Positions 44,638 through 53,883 are shown, counted from the stretch's first letter. The stretch is 54,117 bases of DNA from Streptomyces lonarensis (GCF_012033735.1 NZ_JAAVJD010000009.1:1-54117), one strand, 5' to 3'. Numbers and translations are program-made. The notes: generated from the sequence alone by a model not told the origin.

Positions 44638-45633
44638 GTGGGGGATGTGGCAGTCGGAGCACGGTCCGGGGGTCCCGACGGGCCGGATCGCCGTCCGTCG
44701 TCGGGTAGCCCCGAGGCGGACGAGGCGGGCGCCGACCACGGGGGACGTGGCCCGGACCCCGACGGTGCGACCCCGCGCGGGGCCGGCGACGAGAGCGGTG
44801 ACATGGACGGTCGGACACCTGGACCGGCGGAACCCGGCGAGGGCGAGGACGGCGGCCGCGAGGGACGCGGGCGGACGAAGAACCGTTCGTTCTGGAAGGA
44901 ACTGCCGATCCTCATCGGCGTCGCGCTGGTACTCGCGCTGCTGATCAAGACGTTCCTACTGCAGGCGTTCTCCATCCCGTCGGACTCGATGCAGAACACG
45001 CTGCAGCGAGGCGACCGGGTGCTCGTCGACAAGCTGACCCCCTGGTTCGGCGCCACGCCCGACCGGGGAGAGGTCATCGTCTTCCGCGACCCGGGCGGCT
45101 GGCTGCCGCCCCCGGTCGACGAGGGCGGCTTCTGGCCCACGGTGCAGGAGGGGTTGAGCCAGATCGGCCTCATGCCCTCCGCCGAGGACCAGAACCTCAT
45201 CAAGCGAGTGATCGCGGTCGGCGGCGACACGGTGGAGTGCCAGGAAGGCGGCCCCGTCACCGTCAACGGTGTGGCGGTGCAGGAGATGGACTTCATCTTC
45301 CCCGGCAACTCGGCGTGCGACGACCGGCCGTTCGGGCCGATCGACATCCCGGAGGGCCGGCTGTGGGTCATGGGCGACCACCGTCAGGATTCCCAGGACT
45401 CGCGTTTCCACATGAACGGCCCCGGGGGCGGGACGGTCTCCGAGGACAGCGTCGTGGGCCGTGCGATCGTCGTGGCCTGGCCGATCAACCGCTGGTCCGT
45501 GCTGTCGGTACCGGAGGGCTACTCTTCGCTGGACAACGCGATGGCGGTGGCGGTCCCGGGTGCCCTCGGGGTGGCGGGTGCCGTTCCCCTGGTGCTGCTC
45601 CGGCGCCACCTGGTCAATCGGCCGCAGCGCTGA
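44638..45633 (+). CDS. lepB: Type I signal peptidase (3 of 4)
   Basis: A 331-residue signal peptidase with a long N-terminal Gly/Asp/Glu-rich cytoplasmic segment (about 1-80), one N-terminal membrane helix, catalytic Ser in SIPSDSMQNTL near residue 117, Lys in LIKRVIAVGGDTVEC near 190, box E GDHRQDSQDSR and a second membrane helix at the C-terminus (AVAVPGALGVAGAVPLVLL). GTG 44638 follows GAGGAG; an in-frame ATG at 44803 would give a shorter tail and is the alternative. Confidence 0.92.
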   Translation: MGDVAVGARSGGPDGPDRRPSSGSPEADEAGADHGGRGPDPDGATPRGAGDESGDMDGRTPGPAEPGEGEDGGREGRGRTKNRSFWKELPILIGVALVLALLIKTFLLQAFSIPSDSMQNTLQRGDRVLVDKLTPWFGATPDRGEVIVFRDPGGWLPPPVDEGGFWPTVQEGLSQIGLMPSAEDQNLIKRVIAVGGDTVECQEGGPVTVNGVAVQEMDFIFPGNSACDDRPFGPIDIPEGRLWVMGDHRQDSQDSRFHMNGPGGGTVSEDSVVGRAIVVAWPINRWSVLSVPEGYSSLDNAMAVAVPGALGVAGAVPLVLLRRHLVNRPQR

Positions 45634-45642
45634 CCGACGACT

Positions 45643-45678
45643 CGTCGACGGCCCGCCGCGGTGGCGGGGCCGTCGACG
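45643..45678 (+). terminator. Hairpin after third signal peptidase
   Basis: CGTCGACGGCC (45643-45653) pairs with GGCCGTCGACG (45668-45678), extended inward by CGCC/GGCG with one bulge; 10 bases after the stop. Confidence 0.6.
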
Positions 45679-45869
45679 CCCCGTTCCTCACGAGCGGCGC
45701 CCCGTGCGAGGCCTCTCCCCGCGGGGCCATCGCCGGAGAGGGCGCGACGTGCCGACCAACCGGGCCGGGCACCGGGAGCCGTCACCGGGGCGGTGGGAGG
45801 CGCCGGGAGCGCCGTACCGTCACCGCTGGGTAGGGTCACGGTTCGAAGGTCGGGAAGACGGAGGACGTC

Positions 45870-46583
45870 ATGAGCGCAGCACGTCGCGGACGAGGGCGCC
45901 TCGGGCGCCTGTTCGCCAACCTCATCGTCGCTGTGGGCTGCGTGCTCTTCCTGGGCGGGTTCGTCATGGCAGCCTTCCTGTACCAGCCCTACCTCGTCCC
46001 CACCGACTCCATGGCGCCGACCGTCTCGGCCGACGACCGGGTGGTGGCGCAGCGGATCGACGGCCACGAGGTGCGGCGCGGGGACATCGTGGTCTTCCGT
46101 GACTCCGCATGGAGCGAGCTTCCGATGGTGAAGCGCGTCGTCGGCGTGGGCGGTGACCACGTCACGTGCTGCGACGAGCGGGGCCTGCTGCAGATCAACG
46201 ACGTGTCGGTGCCGGAGCCGTACCGTGCGGAGGGCGGCCCTGCCTCCCGGCACGATTTCGACGCCCGGGTGCCCGAGGGCGAGCTCTTCCTGCTCGGGGA
46301 CGAGCGGCTCGACTCGGTGGACTCGCGTTCGCTGCTGGCCGACGGCGGGACCGGGACCGTGAGCCAGGACGCCGTGGTGGCACGAGTGGAGGCGGTGGCG
46401 TGGCCGCCCGGGAGGGCGGGCCTGGTCTCCCGGCCGGCTGTTTTCGGCGAGCTGCCCGGTGGGGTCTCCGAGCCGGGGCCGCTCCGCCTGCTGGTCACGT
46501 CGACCGTCGTGGGAGCCGTTCTGATCCTCGTGGGCTCGACGACCGGCGCGATCACCGCGCGTGTCGCCCGCCGGAAGGCGTAA
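45870..46583 (+). CDS. lepB: Type I signal peptidase (4 of 4)
   Basis: A 237-residue divergent signal peptidase. N-terminal helix LIVAVGCVLFLGGFVMAAFL, catalytic Ser in LVPTDSMAPTV near residue 47, Lys in MVKRVVGVGGDHVTC near 86, a relaxed box E (GDERLDSVDSR) and a C-terminal membrane helix (LLVTSTVVGAVLILVGSTTG). It probably has its own promoter: TAGGGT at 45831-45836. ATG 45870 follows GGAGGA. Confidence 0.92.
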   Translation: MSAARRGRGRLGRLFANLIVAVGCVLFLGGFVMAAFLYQPYLVPTDSMAPTVSADDRVVAQRIDGHEVRRGDIVVFRDSAWSELPMVKRVVGVGGDHVTCCDERGLLQINDVSVPEPYRAEGGPASRHDFDARVPEGELFLLGDERLDSVDSRSLLADGGTGTVSQDAVVARVEAVAWPPGRAGLVSRPAVFGELPGGVSEPGPLRLLVTSTVVGAVLILVGSTTGAITARVARRKA

Positions 46584-46692
46584 CGTTCACTCTGGCGGTA
46601 GGGGTGACGCTGGGTGACCGTGTGTGACATCGTGCGCACCTCCTCCGCCGTCAAGCACAATGTGTGGACGGAACGGCTGAAGGGATCACGCG

Positions 46693-47034
46693 ATGAGCGC
46701 CGAGGATCTCGAGAAGTACGAGACCGAGATGGAGCTGAAGCTCTACCGGGAGTATCGGGATGTGGTCGGACTCTTCACCTACGTGATCGAGACGGACCGG
46801 CGCTTCTATCTCACCAATGACTATGAGATGCAGGTCCACTCGGTGCAGGGTGAGGTGTTCTTCGAGGTCTCGATGGCGGACGCCTGGGTGTGGGACATGT
46901 ACCGGCCGGCTCGCTTCGTCAAGCAGGTCCGCGTGTTGACGTTCAAGGACGTGAACATTGAGGAGCTCAACCGGAGCGAGCTCGATCTCACCCAGGACTC
47001 CGGCTTCGGCTCGTCCGGGGAGCCGAGCGGCTGA
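46693..47034 (+). CDS. DUF2469 family protein
   Basis: A 113-residue highly conserved actinobacterial protein: MSAEDLEKYETEMELKLYRE, then YVIETDRRFYLTNDYEMQVH and DAWVWDMYRPARFVKQVRVL. The function is unknown; it always lies near the signal peptidases and yraN. GAAGGGA lies before ATG 46693. A terminator follows. Confidence 0.95.
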   Translation: MSAEDLEKYETEMELKLYREYRDVVGLFTYVIETDRRFYLTNDYEMQVHSVQGEVFFEVSMADAWVWDMYRPARFVKQVRVLTFKDVNIEELNRSELDLTQDSGFGSSGEPSG

Positions 47035-47087
47035 GCCCGCTCGCTGCCACCGGCGCCGTGGGGGAGGCAGGTCATCCCTGCTGGCGC

Positions 47088-47115
47088 CCGTCACCCGCAG
47101 GGGTGACGGAGTTTT
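47088..47115 (+). terminator. Intrinsic terminator after DUF2469
   Basis: CCGTCACCC-GCAG-GGGTGACGG followed by AGTTTT, a 9-bp stem with a short U-tract. Confidence 0.8.
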
Positions 47116-47179
47116 CCACAGGCAGCTGGTTTTCCACCAAGATCAACACGGGGCGTGGGCCCGCTGTCATTGTCCGGAC

Positions 47180-48502
47180 ATGTTCGCACCACGAAACCCG
47201 TGCAGCCGATGGCTGCTCCCCGCGATTGCCCTTGCCGCTGCCGCGCTGGCGTGCGCCGTCGGTCTCCCGCTCGGTGAGGCCACCGCCCGAGCCGAGGGTG
47301 GGACGAGCGGCTCCGATGCGGCTGCGCCCTCTTCCGCGAAGGGCGGCCCGCGTGCCGACCGCCTACGTGACCACCCGCCGACTGTGGCCCCCGTCCCGGA
47401 GCCGCCGCCCACCCGGCGCAGGGTCGGCGGGACCGACGAGCTGAGCGAGTCCCCTCCGGCCGGCGCGGGCCCGGGGCCCGTACCGGGCAGCGACGCTGTG
47501 CTTACCTCCCCGCTTCCTTCTCCGGTGCCGCCGTCGGAGGAACCGCCCGCAACGGGGCCCGGCGGTGCCGTCCCACCCACCCCACCGGGCTCGGGCTCCG
47601 ACGACGCCTCCGCCGCTGCCGCCGCACGTCCGTGGACCCCCGGGGCGGGCGGCGACTGGCCGCTGTCCCCGCCGCCCGCACTGCTCCGGCTGTGGGAGCC
47701 TCCGGCCGCACCGTGGGCGCCGGGCCACCGAGGGGTGGATCTCGCCGCGCGACCGGGGCACGCCGTCCGCGCGGCGGTGCACGGCCGGATCTCCTTCGCG
47801 GGGCCGGTCGCCGGCCGCCCCGTGCTGGTCATCGCGGTGGCCGGGACCACCTTGCGGCTGACACACGAACCCGTCGTCGCGACGGTCGCCGTCGGCGCCA
47901 CTGTCCGGCGAGGCGACATCGTCGGTGTGGTGGCCGAGGGCCCGTTCCACTGTGCCGAAGGATGCGTCCACTGGGGTCTCCTGGACGGCAGCACCTACCT
48001 GGACCCGCTGTCGCTGCTCCGCCGTGGGCCCTCACGCCTGCTTCCGGTACTCGACGTGCCGCTTCCCTCGCCCTCCGGTGTCGAAGCGCTCCCCCAGCCG
48101 GTACCCGACGCGGCCCCCGCTGCTGTGCGGAGTTCCGGACCCGCGCGCCGCGCGGCCCCGGCGCGCCGCACCGCTGCTGCCGCGACGCAGAGAGGTACCC
48201 GGCCGGGGAGCGGCCCAGGACCGTCGCGGTGGACGGCACCGCCCATGAGCCGGCGAACGAAACGACCCCCCGGGGCGTCGCCGCGGGCGGGAAGACGAGC
48301 GAACCCCCGAACGCGGGCTCTCCACCGTCGCACGGATCGAGGCGCCGCCGCGACCGACCGTGGTGCCGACTCGAAACCCGGCCCGGGCCCCGCCGAGGAC
48401 GTGTGGAGCGGCGGGGCGGTGCGGCGCGACCCGCGCGTGACCGCCGGTCGAGGCAGGGTGGGGCGCCGCCCTCCGCCGGTGAGGGCAGGTCAGGAGAGGT
48501 GA
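47180..48502 (+). CDS. Secreted M23-type peptidase (peptidoglycan hydrolase-like)
   Basis: A 440-residue exported protein. Signal peptide: WLLPAIALAAAALACAVGLP with likely cleavage after ATARA. A Pro/Ser-rich linker (to about residue 165) precedes an M23 domain with GHRGVDLAARPGHAVRAAVH (HxxxD zinc ligands) and CAEGCVHWGLLDG (the second box has Cys in the first position of HxH, common in actinobacterial members). Beyond about residue 300 the tail is Arg/Ala/Pro-rich and uses A-ending Arg codons unlike the rest; a frameshift near 48190 or an over-long tail is possible. It lies next to whiG as in streptomycetes. Confidence 0.85.
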   Translation: MFAPRNPCSRWLLPAIALAAAALACAVGLPLGEATARAEGGTSGSDAAAPSSAKGGPRADRLRDHPPTVAPVPEPPPTRRRVGGTDELSESPPAGAGPGPVPGSDAVLTSPLPSPVPPSEEPPATGPGGAVPPTPPGSGSDDASAAAAARPWTPGAGGDWPLSPPPALLRLWEPPAAPWAPGHRGVDLAARPGHAVRAAVHGRISFAGPVAGRPVLVIAVAGTTLRLTHEPVVATVAVGATVRRGDIVGVVAEGPFHCAEGCVHWGLLDGSTYLDPLSLLRRGPSRLLPVLDVPLPSPSGVEALPQPVPDAAPAAVRSSGPARRAAPARRTAAAATQRGTRPGSGPGPSRWTAPPMSRRTKRPPGASPRAGRRANPRTRALHRRTDRGAAATDRGADSKPGPGPAEDVWSGGAVRRDPRVTAGRGRVGRRPPPVRAGQER

Positions 48503-48550
48503 ATCACCCTCCGGCAGCCGGCGTCCTCCCCGGCGCGGAACGGGGTGAGA

Positions 48551-49138
48551 TCAGGGCAGCGACCCCGCGGCGCCCCGCAGCGCGAGTGAGACGGCGTTCT
48601 CCGCGACGAGAGCCCGTTCCTCCACGCCGAGCGCTGCGCGCCGCACGGCTGCGTCGACCACCCCCTGCAGCAACACGGCGGAGAGTCTCGGGTCGGGGTG
48701 ACCCAGCTCTGCCAGGACTGTCACCACCAGGTCGACGAGGGAACCGTGGGCGGCACGGATCTGCTCGCGAGCCCCGGTGTCCAGTTCGGCCGCCGCTATC
48801 GCCACCACCGCCTGGTGGCGCGCGTCCCCCGCGAGTGCGAGTTGTGCCCGGACGTACGCCTCCAGCTGCGCCCGGGGGGTGGTGGCCGCCCGCACCGCCT
48901 CCTCCACCTCCGCCGCCCAGCGCGGGAAATCTGCGGCGCACAGCGCCTCGACCACCGCGCCCCGTGAACGGAAGTACTCGTACACCGACGACCGGGCCAG
49001 CCCGGTGCGCTCCGCGAGCGCGGGGAACGTCAGCGCTTTGGTCCCGCCCGAGGACAGGAGGTCGCGGGCAGCAGCCAGCAGTGCCTCGCGCTGCTGGCGA
49101 CGATGCTCGGCCACAGAGGCCGCAGTGATCCTCGGCAC
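48551..49138 (-). CDS. TetR family regulator
   Basis: A 195-residue regulator with the TetR helix-turn-helix LTFPALAERTGLARSSVYEY at about residues 36-55 and a C-terminal all-helical ligand domain. Target and ligand are unknown. It is convergent with the M23 gene and upstream (on the same strand) of nothing close. The 288-base gap to whiG has no supportable gene. Confidence 0.92.
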   Translation of the reverse strand: MPRITAASVAEHRRQQREALLAAARDLLSSGGTKALTFPALAERTGLARSSVYEYFRSRGAVVEALCAADFPRWAAEVEEAVRAATTPRAQLEAYVRAQLALAGDARHQAVVAIAAAELDTGAREQIRAAHGSLVDLVVTVLAELGHPDPRLSAVLLQGVVDAAVRRAALGVEERALVAENAVSLALRGAAGSLP

Positions 49139-49426
49139 GGGCCCAGCCTAGAGCCATCGGGCACGGCACAGCACCGTCCGGGACCACTTCGGCCGGTGGG
49201 CACGGGGGAGGGCGCCGGGCGCGCGAGCCCCGGGGAGCGGCGCCGTACGGGGCCGATCGCGCGTTCGGCACGGGCGAGTGTGCTCGGCGCGGCGGCGCCC
49301 GGGGCTGGGCGCAGGCCGGCCGAAGGTGCCGGGACCGGAGTGCCATCCGGCGTACGCCGCGTGGAGTCCGGCCGTGACGGGCCCCTGGCTCGGCCGGCAG
49401 ACGTGTCCGCTGGGCCGTCGCGCGGG

Positions 49427-50269
49427 TCAGCGCCGGACGTCGCTGAGCTTGGCGCGCAACTGAAGCACCGACTTGCTGTGGATCTGGCTGACGCGGCTCT
49501 CGGTGACCCCCAGGACCTGGCCGATCTCGGCGAGCGTCAGCCCTTCGTAGTAGTAGAGGGTGACGACGGTCTTCTCCCGTTGGGGGAGTGTGTTGATCGC
49601 CCGTGCCAGCAGCCGGCGGAGTTCACGGTCCTCGGCGACCTCGACCGGATCGTCGGCCGACCGGTCCTCCAAGGTGTCCATCAAGCTGAGGTCGCCCTCG
49701 CCGCCCACGTGCAGCATCTCTTCCAGCGCCACAGTGTTGGCGAGGGACAGCTGCCCGAACAGCGCGTGAAGCTCCTCGACCGGAATACCCATCTCCTGCG
49801 CCACCTCCCCCTCCGAGGGGGTCCGGTGCAGCTCGGCCTCCAGCGCCGCATGGGCACGTTCGAACGCCCGAGCCTTCTGGCGCACCGAGCGAGGAATCCA
49901 GTCCAGTGCCCGCAGCTCGTCGATCATCGCCCCGCGGATCCGGGTGATCGCGTAGGTCTCGAACTTGATCGAGCGGCCGGGGTCGAACTTCTCGATCGCG
50001 TCGATCAGTCCGAAGATCCCCGAGGACACGAAGTCGGCCTGCTCGACGTTGGGCGGCAGCCCCACGCTCACCCTGCCGGCGACGTACTTGACCAACGGCG
50101 AGTAGTGAAGGATCAGCTGCTCCCTGAGCCGTTCGCCTCCGGTCGCCTTGTAGCGGTGCCACAGCTCCTCGAGCGTCGTGGGCGGACGGTGGGGCACGGT
50201 CCTCTCCGGCGCGGCCGCGTCCGGAGCTTCCGGAACCGGCGCGGGGGGTCCGGGGGTGCGCTGTGGCAT
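49427..50269 (-). CDS. whiG: Sporulation sigma factor WhiG
   Basis: A 280-residue FliA/WhiG sigma factor required for the first step of aerial hypha sporulation. Region 2: [20 protein letters not shown] with [20 protein letters not shown] and [20 protein letters not shown]; region 3 around [20 protein letters not shown]; region 4: [20 protein letters not shown] with [11 protein letters not shown]. The N-terminal 30 residues are Pro-rich. Candidate -10 elements on the minus strand lie at 50335-50340 (TACGCT). It controls whiH and whiI outside this window. Confidence 0.96.
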   Translation of the reverse strand: MPQRTPGPPAPVPEAPDAAAPERTVPHRPPTTLEELWHRYKATGGERLREQLILHYSPLVKYVAGRVSVGLPPNVEQADFVSSGIFGLIDAIEKFDPGRSIKFETYAITRIRGAMIDELRALDWIPRSVRQKARAFERAHAALEAELHRTPSEGEVAQEMGIPVEELHALFGQLSLANTVALEEMLHVGGEGDLSLMDTLEDRSADDPVEVAEDRELRRLLARAINTLPQREKTVVTLYYYEGLTLAEIGQVLGVTESRVSQIHSKSVLQLRAKLSDVRR

Positions 50270-50427
50270 GCGTCGTCTGCAACCGTTCTACGGTGGTCTG
50301 TGCGAATGGTGCCGGTTCGAGCGGAACCTCGGTGAGCGTAGCGTGACATCAGCGCCGCGCTGCGCATATAGCCCCGGGACGCCCATGCGCAGATACGTTC
50401 CGCCCACCGCACCGTGGTGTGACGCCA

Positions 50428-51795
50428 TCACTCGCGCCCGGGGCGCATCGACGGCGCGTCGGACCGCACGCCCCGTCGCAGCGCCCATGACTCACCGTCC
50501 CGTTCGACGTAGCCGAAGGCGCACAGCTCCAATAGGGCCGCATGCGTCGCGGCGACGCCGCAGCAGGCGTCGGCGGCGATCTGCGCGACCGGCGCCGAAC
50601 CGCGGGGCGGCACCGCCCCCAGGACGCGCCCCGCCGGTTCGGCCAGGAGATCACGCGGATCGGAACGCCCGGCGACATCCGCCAGCTCGCCCATCGCCCC
50701 CACCAGTTCGATCACCTCCTCGGCGCGCGACACCAGGTGGGCCCCGCCGCGCAACAGTTGGTGGACCCCGTCGGACTGCGCCGACAGCACCGAACCCGGG
50801 ACGCCCATCACGTGCCTGCCCAGCGCCGAAGCGCGCCGTGCTGTTGCCAGCGCCCCGCTGCGTGGGGCCGCCTCCACCACGACCGTGCCGCGGGTCAGCG
50901 CGGCCAGGAGCCTGTTCCGCTGCAGGAACCGGTGGCGGGTCGGATGACCGCCGGGAGGCAGTTCACTCACCACCAGCCCCTGCGACCGGATCCGCTCCAA
51001 CAGGCCGGCGTGGCCCGCCGGGTAACCGGTGTCCACCCCCGACGCCAGGACGGCAACGGTCCGGCCTTCGCCACGCAGCGCCCCTTGGTGGGCGGCGCCG
51101 TCGATGCCGTACGCCGCGCCCGACGCGACGGTCCAGCCCCGGGTGGCAAGACATCTGGCGAGGTCGGTGGCCACCCACGATCCGTAATCGGTGCAGGCGC
51201 GGGCACCCACCACGGCCACCGAGCGCAGTGCGAGCAGGCGCAGCGAAGCGGTGCCCCGGACCCACAAGCCGATCGGGGCGGCAGTGCCCAGGTCGGCCAG
51301 CTGAGTGGGCCACTCGCCGTCGCCCGGGCAGATGAACCGTGCGCCGCACGCTGCGGCCCGGGCGAGCGAGGCGTCAGGGTTCGTGCGGGTGACGCGATGC
51401 CGGAACCCTTCCCACCGGCGGAGCGGCAGCGGATGTCCCGGGGTGCCCTCGCGCAACGCGCGCCAGACCTCTGCCGGGCCGCGCTCGGCCACCCAAGCCC
51501 CGACCGCGGTGTCGCCGGGCTCGGTGACGGCGGACAGCGCCACGCGGGCCATCCGCTCCTGCTCGCACGCCGGCACCCCGCCCGCACGCGGATCCCCGCT
51601 CGGTGAGGGGGCCGGGCCCTCCTGCCTCCCGTGACACTCGCCCGGCTCCCCGCCGTCCCCGTCACGACCGGGACCCTTCGCTCCGGACGCCCCGGCCGTG
51701 GCGGCCGATCGACGGCACGCCTCGTCGGGCGACGGGCGTTCGTGAGCAAGGCTGCGTCCGGGCAGGCCTCCGTCGCCCGCTGTGGCCCGCCTCAC
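50428..51795 (-). CDS. dprA: DNA-protecting / processing protein DprA
   Basis: A 455-residue protein of the Smf/DprA family that loads RecA on single-stranded DNA. The Rossmann-fold core includes SVAVVGARACTDYG near residue 193, ASGAAYGIDGAAHQGAL and VAVLASGVDTGYPAGH, NRLLAALTRGTVVVEAAPRS and the C-terminal winged helix. The first 80-90 residues are an unusual Gly/Arg/Asp-rich extension. GTG 51795 overlaps the yifB stop by 4 bases, giving coupling. Its role in streptomycetes is not settled. Confidence 0.93.
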   Translation of the reverse strand: MRRATAGDGGLPGRSLAHERPSPDEACRRSAATAGASGAKGPGRDGDGGEPGECHGRQEGPAPSPSGDPRAGGVPACEQERMARVALSAVTEPGDTAVGAWVAERGPAEVWRALREGTPGHPLPLRRWEGFRHRVTRTNPDASLARAAACGARFICPGDGEWPTQLADLGTAAPIGLWVRGTASLRLLALRSVAVVGARACTDYGSWVATDLARCLATRGWTVASGAAYGIDGAAHQGALRGEGRTVAVLASGVDTGYPAGHAGLLERIRSQGLVVSELPPGGHPTRHRFLQRNRLLAALTRGTVVVEAAPRSGALATARRASALGRHVMGVPGSVLSAQSDGVHQLLRGGAHLVSRAEEVIELVGAMGELADVAGRSDPRDLLAEPAGRVLGAVPPRGSAPVAQIAADACCGVAATHAALLELCAFGYVERDGESWALRRGVRSDAPSMRPGRE

Positions 51796-53390
51796 GGCAG
51801 GCTCCCGACGAGTCCCGCGCCCCGCACCACTCCCGACCGCAGGGACAGCGCGGCGTCCATGTCGGAGGCGGTCGGCCGGTCGTGGCCGGCCAGGTCCGCG
51901 ACGGTCCACGCCACCCGCAGGACGCGGTCCAGACCCCGGGCTGTCAGCAGACCTCGGTCCATGTCCTGCTCGGCCCGGACCAGCGCCCCGGGCGCCGGTG
52001 GCCAGTGGGACCGCAACTCATGACCCGGAACGGCACCGTTGACCTGCCAGGGGCGGCCGGCGTAGCGCGCTGCGGCGCGCTCACGCGCCGCCACGACCCG
52101 CGCGGCCACGGTCGCCGTGCCCTCTCCCGGGCCGGCCGACAGCAACTCGGCGCGACCCACCGGCTCCACCGGTACACGCAGGTCGACGCGGTCCATCAGC
52201 GGGCCGGACAGCCGTGCCCGGTAGCGCCGCACGGTGTGGGGTGTGCACTCGCACCCGCCGGCGGCGGTGCCGTGCCTCCCACAGGGGCACGGGTTCGCCG
52301 CCATGACGAGCAGCAGCCGCGCGGGAAGCCGCACGACCCCGGCCGACCTGGCGATGACGACCTGACCCGACTCCAGGGGCTGACGCATCGCGTCCAGAAC
52401 GCGTCCACTCATCTCTGCCGCCTCGTCGAGGAAGAGGACTCCGTGATGGGCGAGCGAAACCGCCCCCGGTCGGGGCAGGCCGGAGCCACCGCCGACCAGC
52501 GCCGCCATGGAGGCGGAGTGGTGCGGCGCGCAGTAGGGCGGCCGGTCCAGCAGGGGGCGGCCCTCCGGGAGGGTGCCGCTCACCGAGTGCACCGCCGTCA
52601 CCTCCAGCGCCTCCTGCCGTGTCAGTGGGGGAAGCAGCCCCGGGAGCCGTTCGGCGAGCATGGTTTTGCCCGCGCCCGGGGTCCCCTTCAGGAAGAGGTG
52701 GTGCCGCCCGGCCGCGGCGATTTCCAGCGCGCGTCTCGCGGTGCGCTGCCCGGCGACCTCGGAGAGGTCGGGCCGGTGCTCGGAGCCCGCGCCGGTCGTA
52801 CAGAGCCCTGCGGCTGCGCCCGGCGGCAGCACCGACGAGACGTCCGGACCCTCGCACGCGGGTTCCTCGGGCACCTCGGCTCCCGTCAGCACAGCCACCA
52901 GCTGGCGGAGGCTGCGTACCCCGAGGACCGAGACCCCGGGGACGAGCGACGCCTCGGTGGCATTGGCCTCGGCCACCACCACACGCCGGCACCCCGCCTC
53001 CACCGCGGCGAGCACCGCGGGCAGCACCCCGTGGACCGGCCGGACCCGGCCGTCCAGCCCGAGCTCGCCGACGAGGACCAGCTCCGCCACCGTGGTGGGT
53101 TCGACCTGCTCGGCGGCGGCCAGCACCGCGCAGGCCACGGCGAGGTCGAAACCCGACCCGGCCTTGGGCAGCGCGGCAGGGCTGAGCGCTACGGTGAGCT
53201 TCTTCTGCGGCCAGGGCACCCCCGAATTGACCACGGCGGACCGCACGCGGTCGCGCGCCTCGCTGAGCGACTTGTCGACCAGCCCCACCAGCGTGAAGGC
53301 GGCGACGCCCGGTTCGAGGTCCGCCTGGACCTCGACCACGACCCCCTCGACCCCGGTGACGGCCACGGAGCAGGTGCGAGCGAAGGTCAT
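51792..53390 (-). CDS. comM: YifB/ComM family Mg-chelatase-like AAA+ ATPase
   Basis: A 532-residue protein of the ComM/YifB family (branch-migration helicase in natural transformation). Residues about 20-165 form the Lon-like N-domain (VGLVDKSLSEARDRVRSAVV, LSPAALPKAGSGFDLAVA). The AAA+ core has Walker A GTPGAGKTMLAERLPGLLPP near 233, Walker B HHGVLFLDEAAEM, and Cys motif NPCPCGRHG...CECTP. ATG 53390 overlaps the yraN stop (TGATG). It forms an operon yraN-yifB-dprA. Confidence 0.94.
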   Translation of the reverse strand: MTFARTCSVAVTGVEGVVVEVQADLEPGVAAFTLVGLVDKSLSEARDRVRSAVVNSGVPWPQKKLTVALSPAALPKAGSGFDLAVACAVLAAAEQVEPTTVAELVLVGELGLDGRVRPVHGVLPAVLAAVEAGCRRVVVAEANATEASLVPGVSVLGVRSLRQLVAVLTGAEVPEEPACEGPDVSSVLPPGAAAGLCTTGAGSEHRPDLSEVAGQRTARRALEIAAAGRHHLFLKGTPGAGKTMLAERLPGLLPPLTRQEALEVTAVHSVSGTLPEGRPLLDRPPYCAPHHSASMAALVGGGSGLPRPGAVSLAHHGVLFLDEAAEMSGRVLDAMRQPLESGQVVIARSAGVVRLPARLLLVMAANPCPCGRHGTAAGGCECTPHTVRRYRARLSGPLMDRVDLRVPVEPVGRAELLSAGPGEGTATVAARVVAARERAAARYAGRPWQVNGAVPGHELRSHWPPAPGALVRAEQDMDRGLLTARGLDRVLRVAWTVADLAGHDRPTASDMDAALSLRSGVVRGAGLVGSLP

Positions 53391-53800
53391 CAGCCCACCC
53401 CTCGCGCGTGTTCCACCACGGCCGAACCGCGGCGTGGCAGCAGCACGCCGACGAGGTCGATGCGCACGCCGCCGCCGGGCGGCGCGCCGTACCGGGGCAG
53501 CCATCTCGCCGCCAGCCACTCCTCCGCCAGCAGCCGCAGCCGGACCAGCTGCCGCGGGCCCAGGCCCGCCATCGGGTGCTGCGGGCCTCCGGCGGTCCTG
53601 GTCTTGACCTCGCACACGACCACCGTCACCGATGACGAGGGCGCCTCGGCCCGCGGCCCTGTCCCTGACTCGCGTGCCACGATGTCGATCTCTCCCGCCC
53701 GGCACCGCCAGTTGCGATCGATCACCGTCATGCCGCTCTCGCCCAACAGGCGTGCCGCGACCTGTTCCCCGTACCGTCCCACTGCCCGTCGTCGGTTCAT
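53390..53800 (-). CDS. yraN: YraN/UPF0102 nuclease-like protein
   Basis: A 136-residue protein of the UPF0102 family with a predicted restriction-endonuclease-like fold: [36 protein letters not shown] (Glu-x-Asp) and [10 protein letters not shown] (Glu-x-Lys). It is co-transcribed with yifB and dprA, suggesting a DNA-processing function. ATG 53800; the region upstream holds two perfect DnaA boxes. Confidence 0.93.
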   Translation of the reverse strand: MNRRRAVGRYGEQVAARLLGESGMTVIDRNWRCRAGEIDIVARESGTGPRAEAPSSSVTVVVCEVKTRTAGGPQHPMAGLGPRQLVRLRLLAEEWLAARWLPRYGAPPGGGVRIDLVGVLLPRRGSAVVEHARGVG

Positions 53801-53856
53801 CGAGCCTCACCTCCGCGGCACACGGTGGACCACGGAACGGCCCGCTCGCGGCGGGC

Positions 53857-53883
53857 TGTGGACAACCGGGCCGCTGTGGACAA
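53857..53883 (-). promoter_or_regulatory. Two perfect DnaA boxes upstream of yraN
   Basis: TGTGGACAA at 53857-53865 and again at 53875-53883 (TTGTCCACA on the minus strand), 18 bases apart, 57 bases before the yraN start. The rest of 53801-54117 has no supportable gene and ends in an 11-base G run. Confidence 0.8.

Noticed and set aside
47112..47143. TTTTCCACA and TTTTCCACC as further DnaA boxes
   Set aside because: Each differs from TTGTCCACA; single mismatched 9-mers are expected by chance. Only the perfect pair near 53860 is reported.
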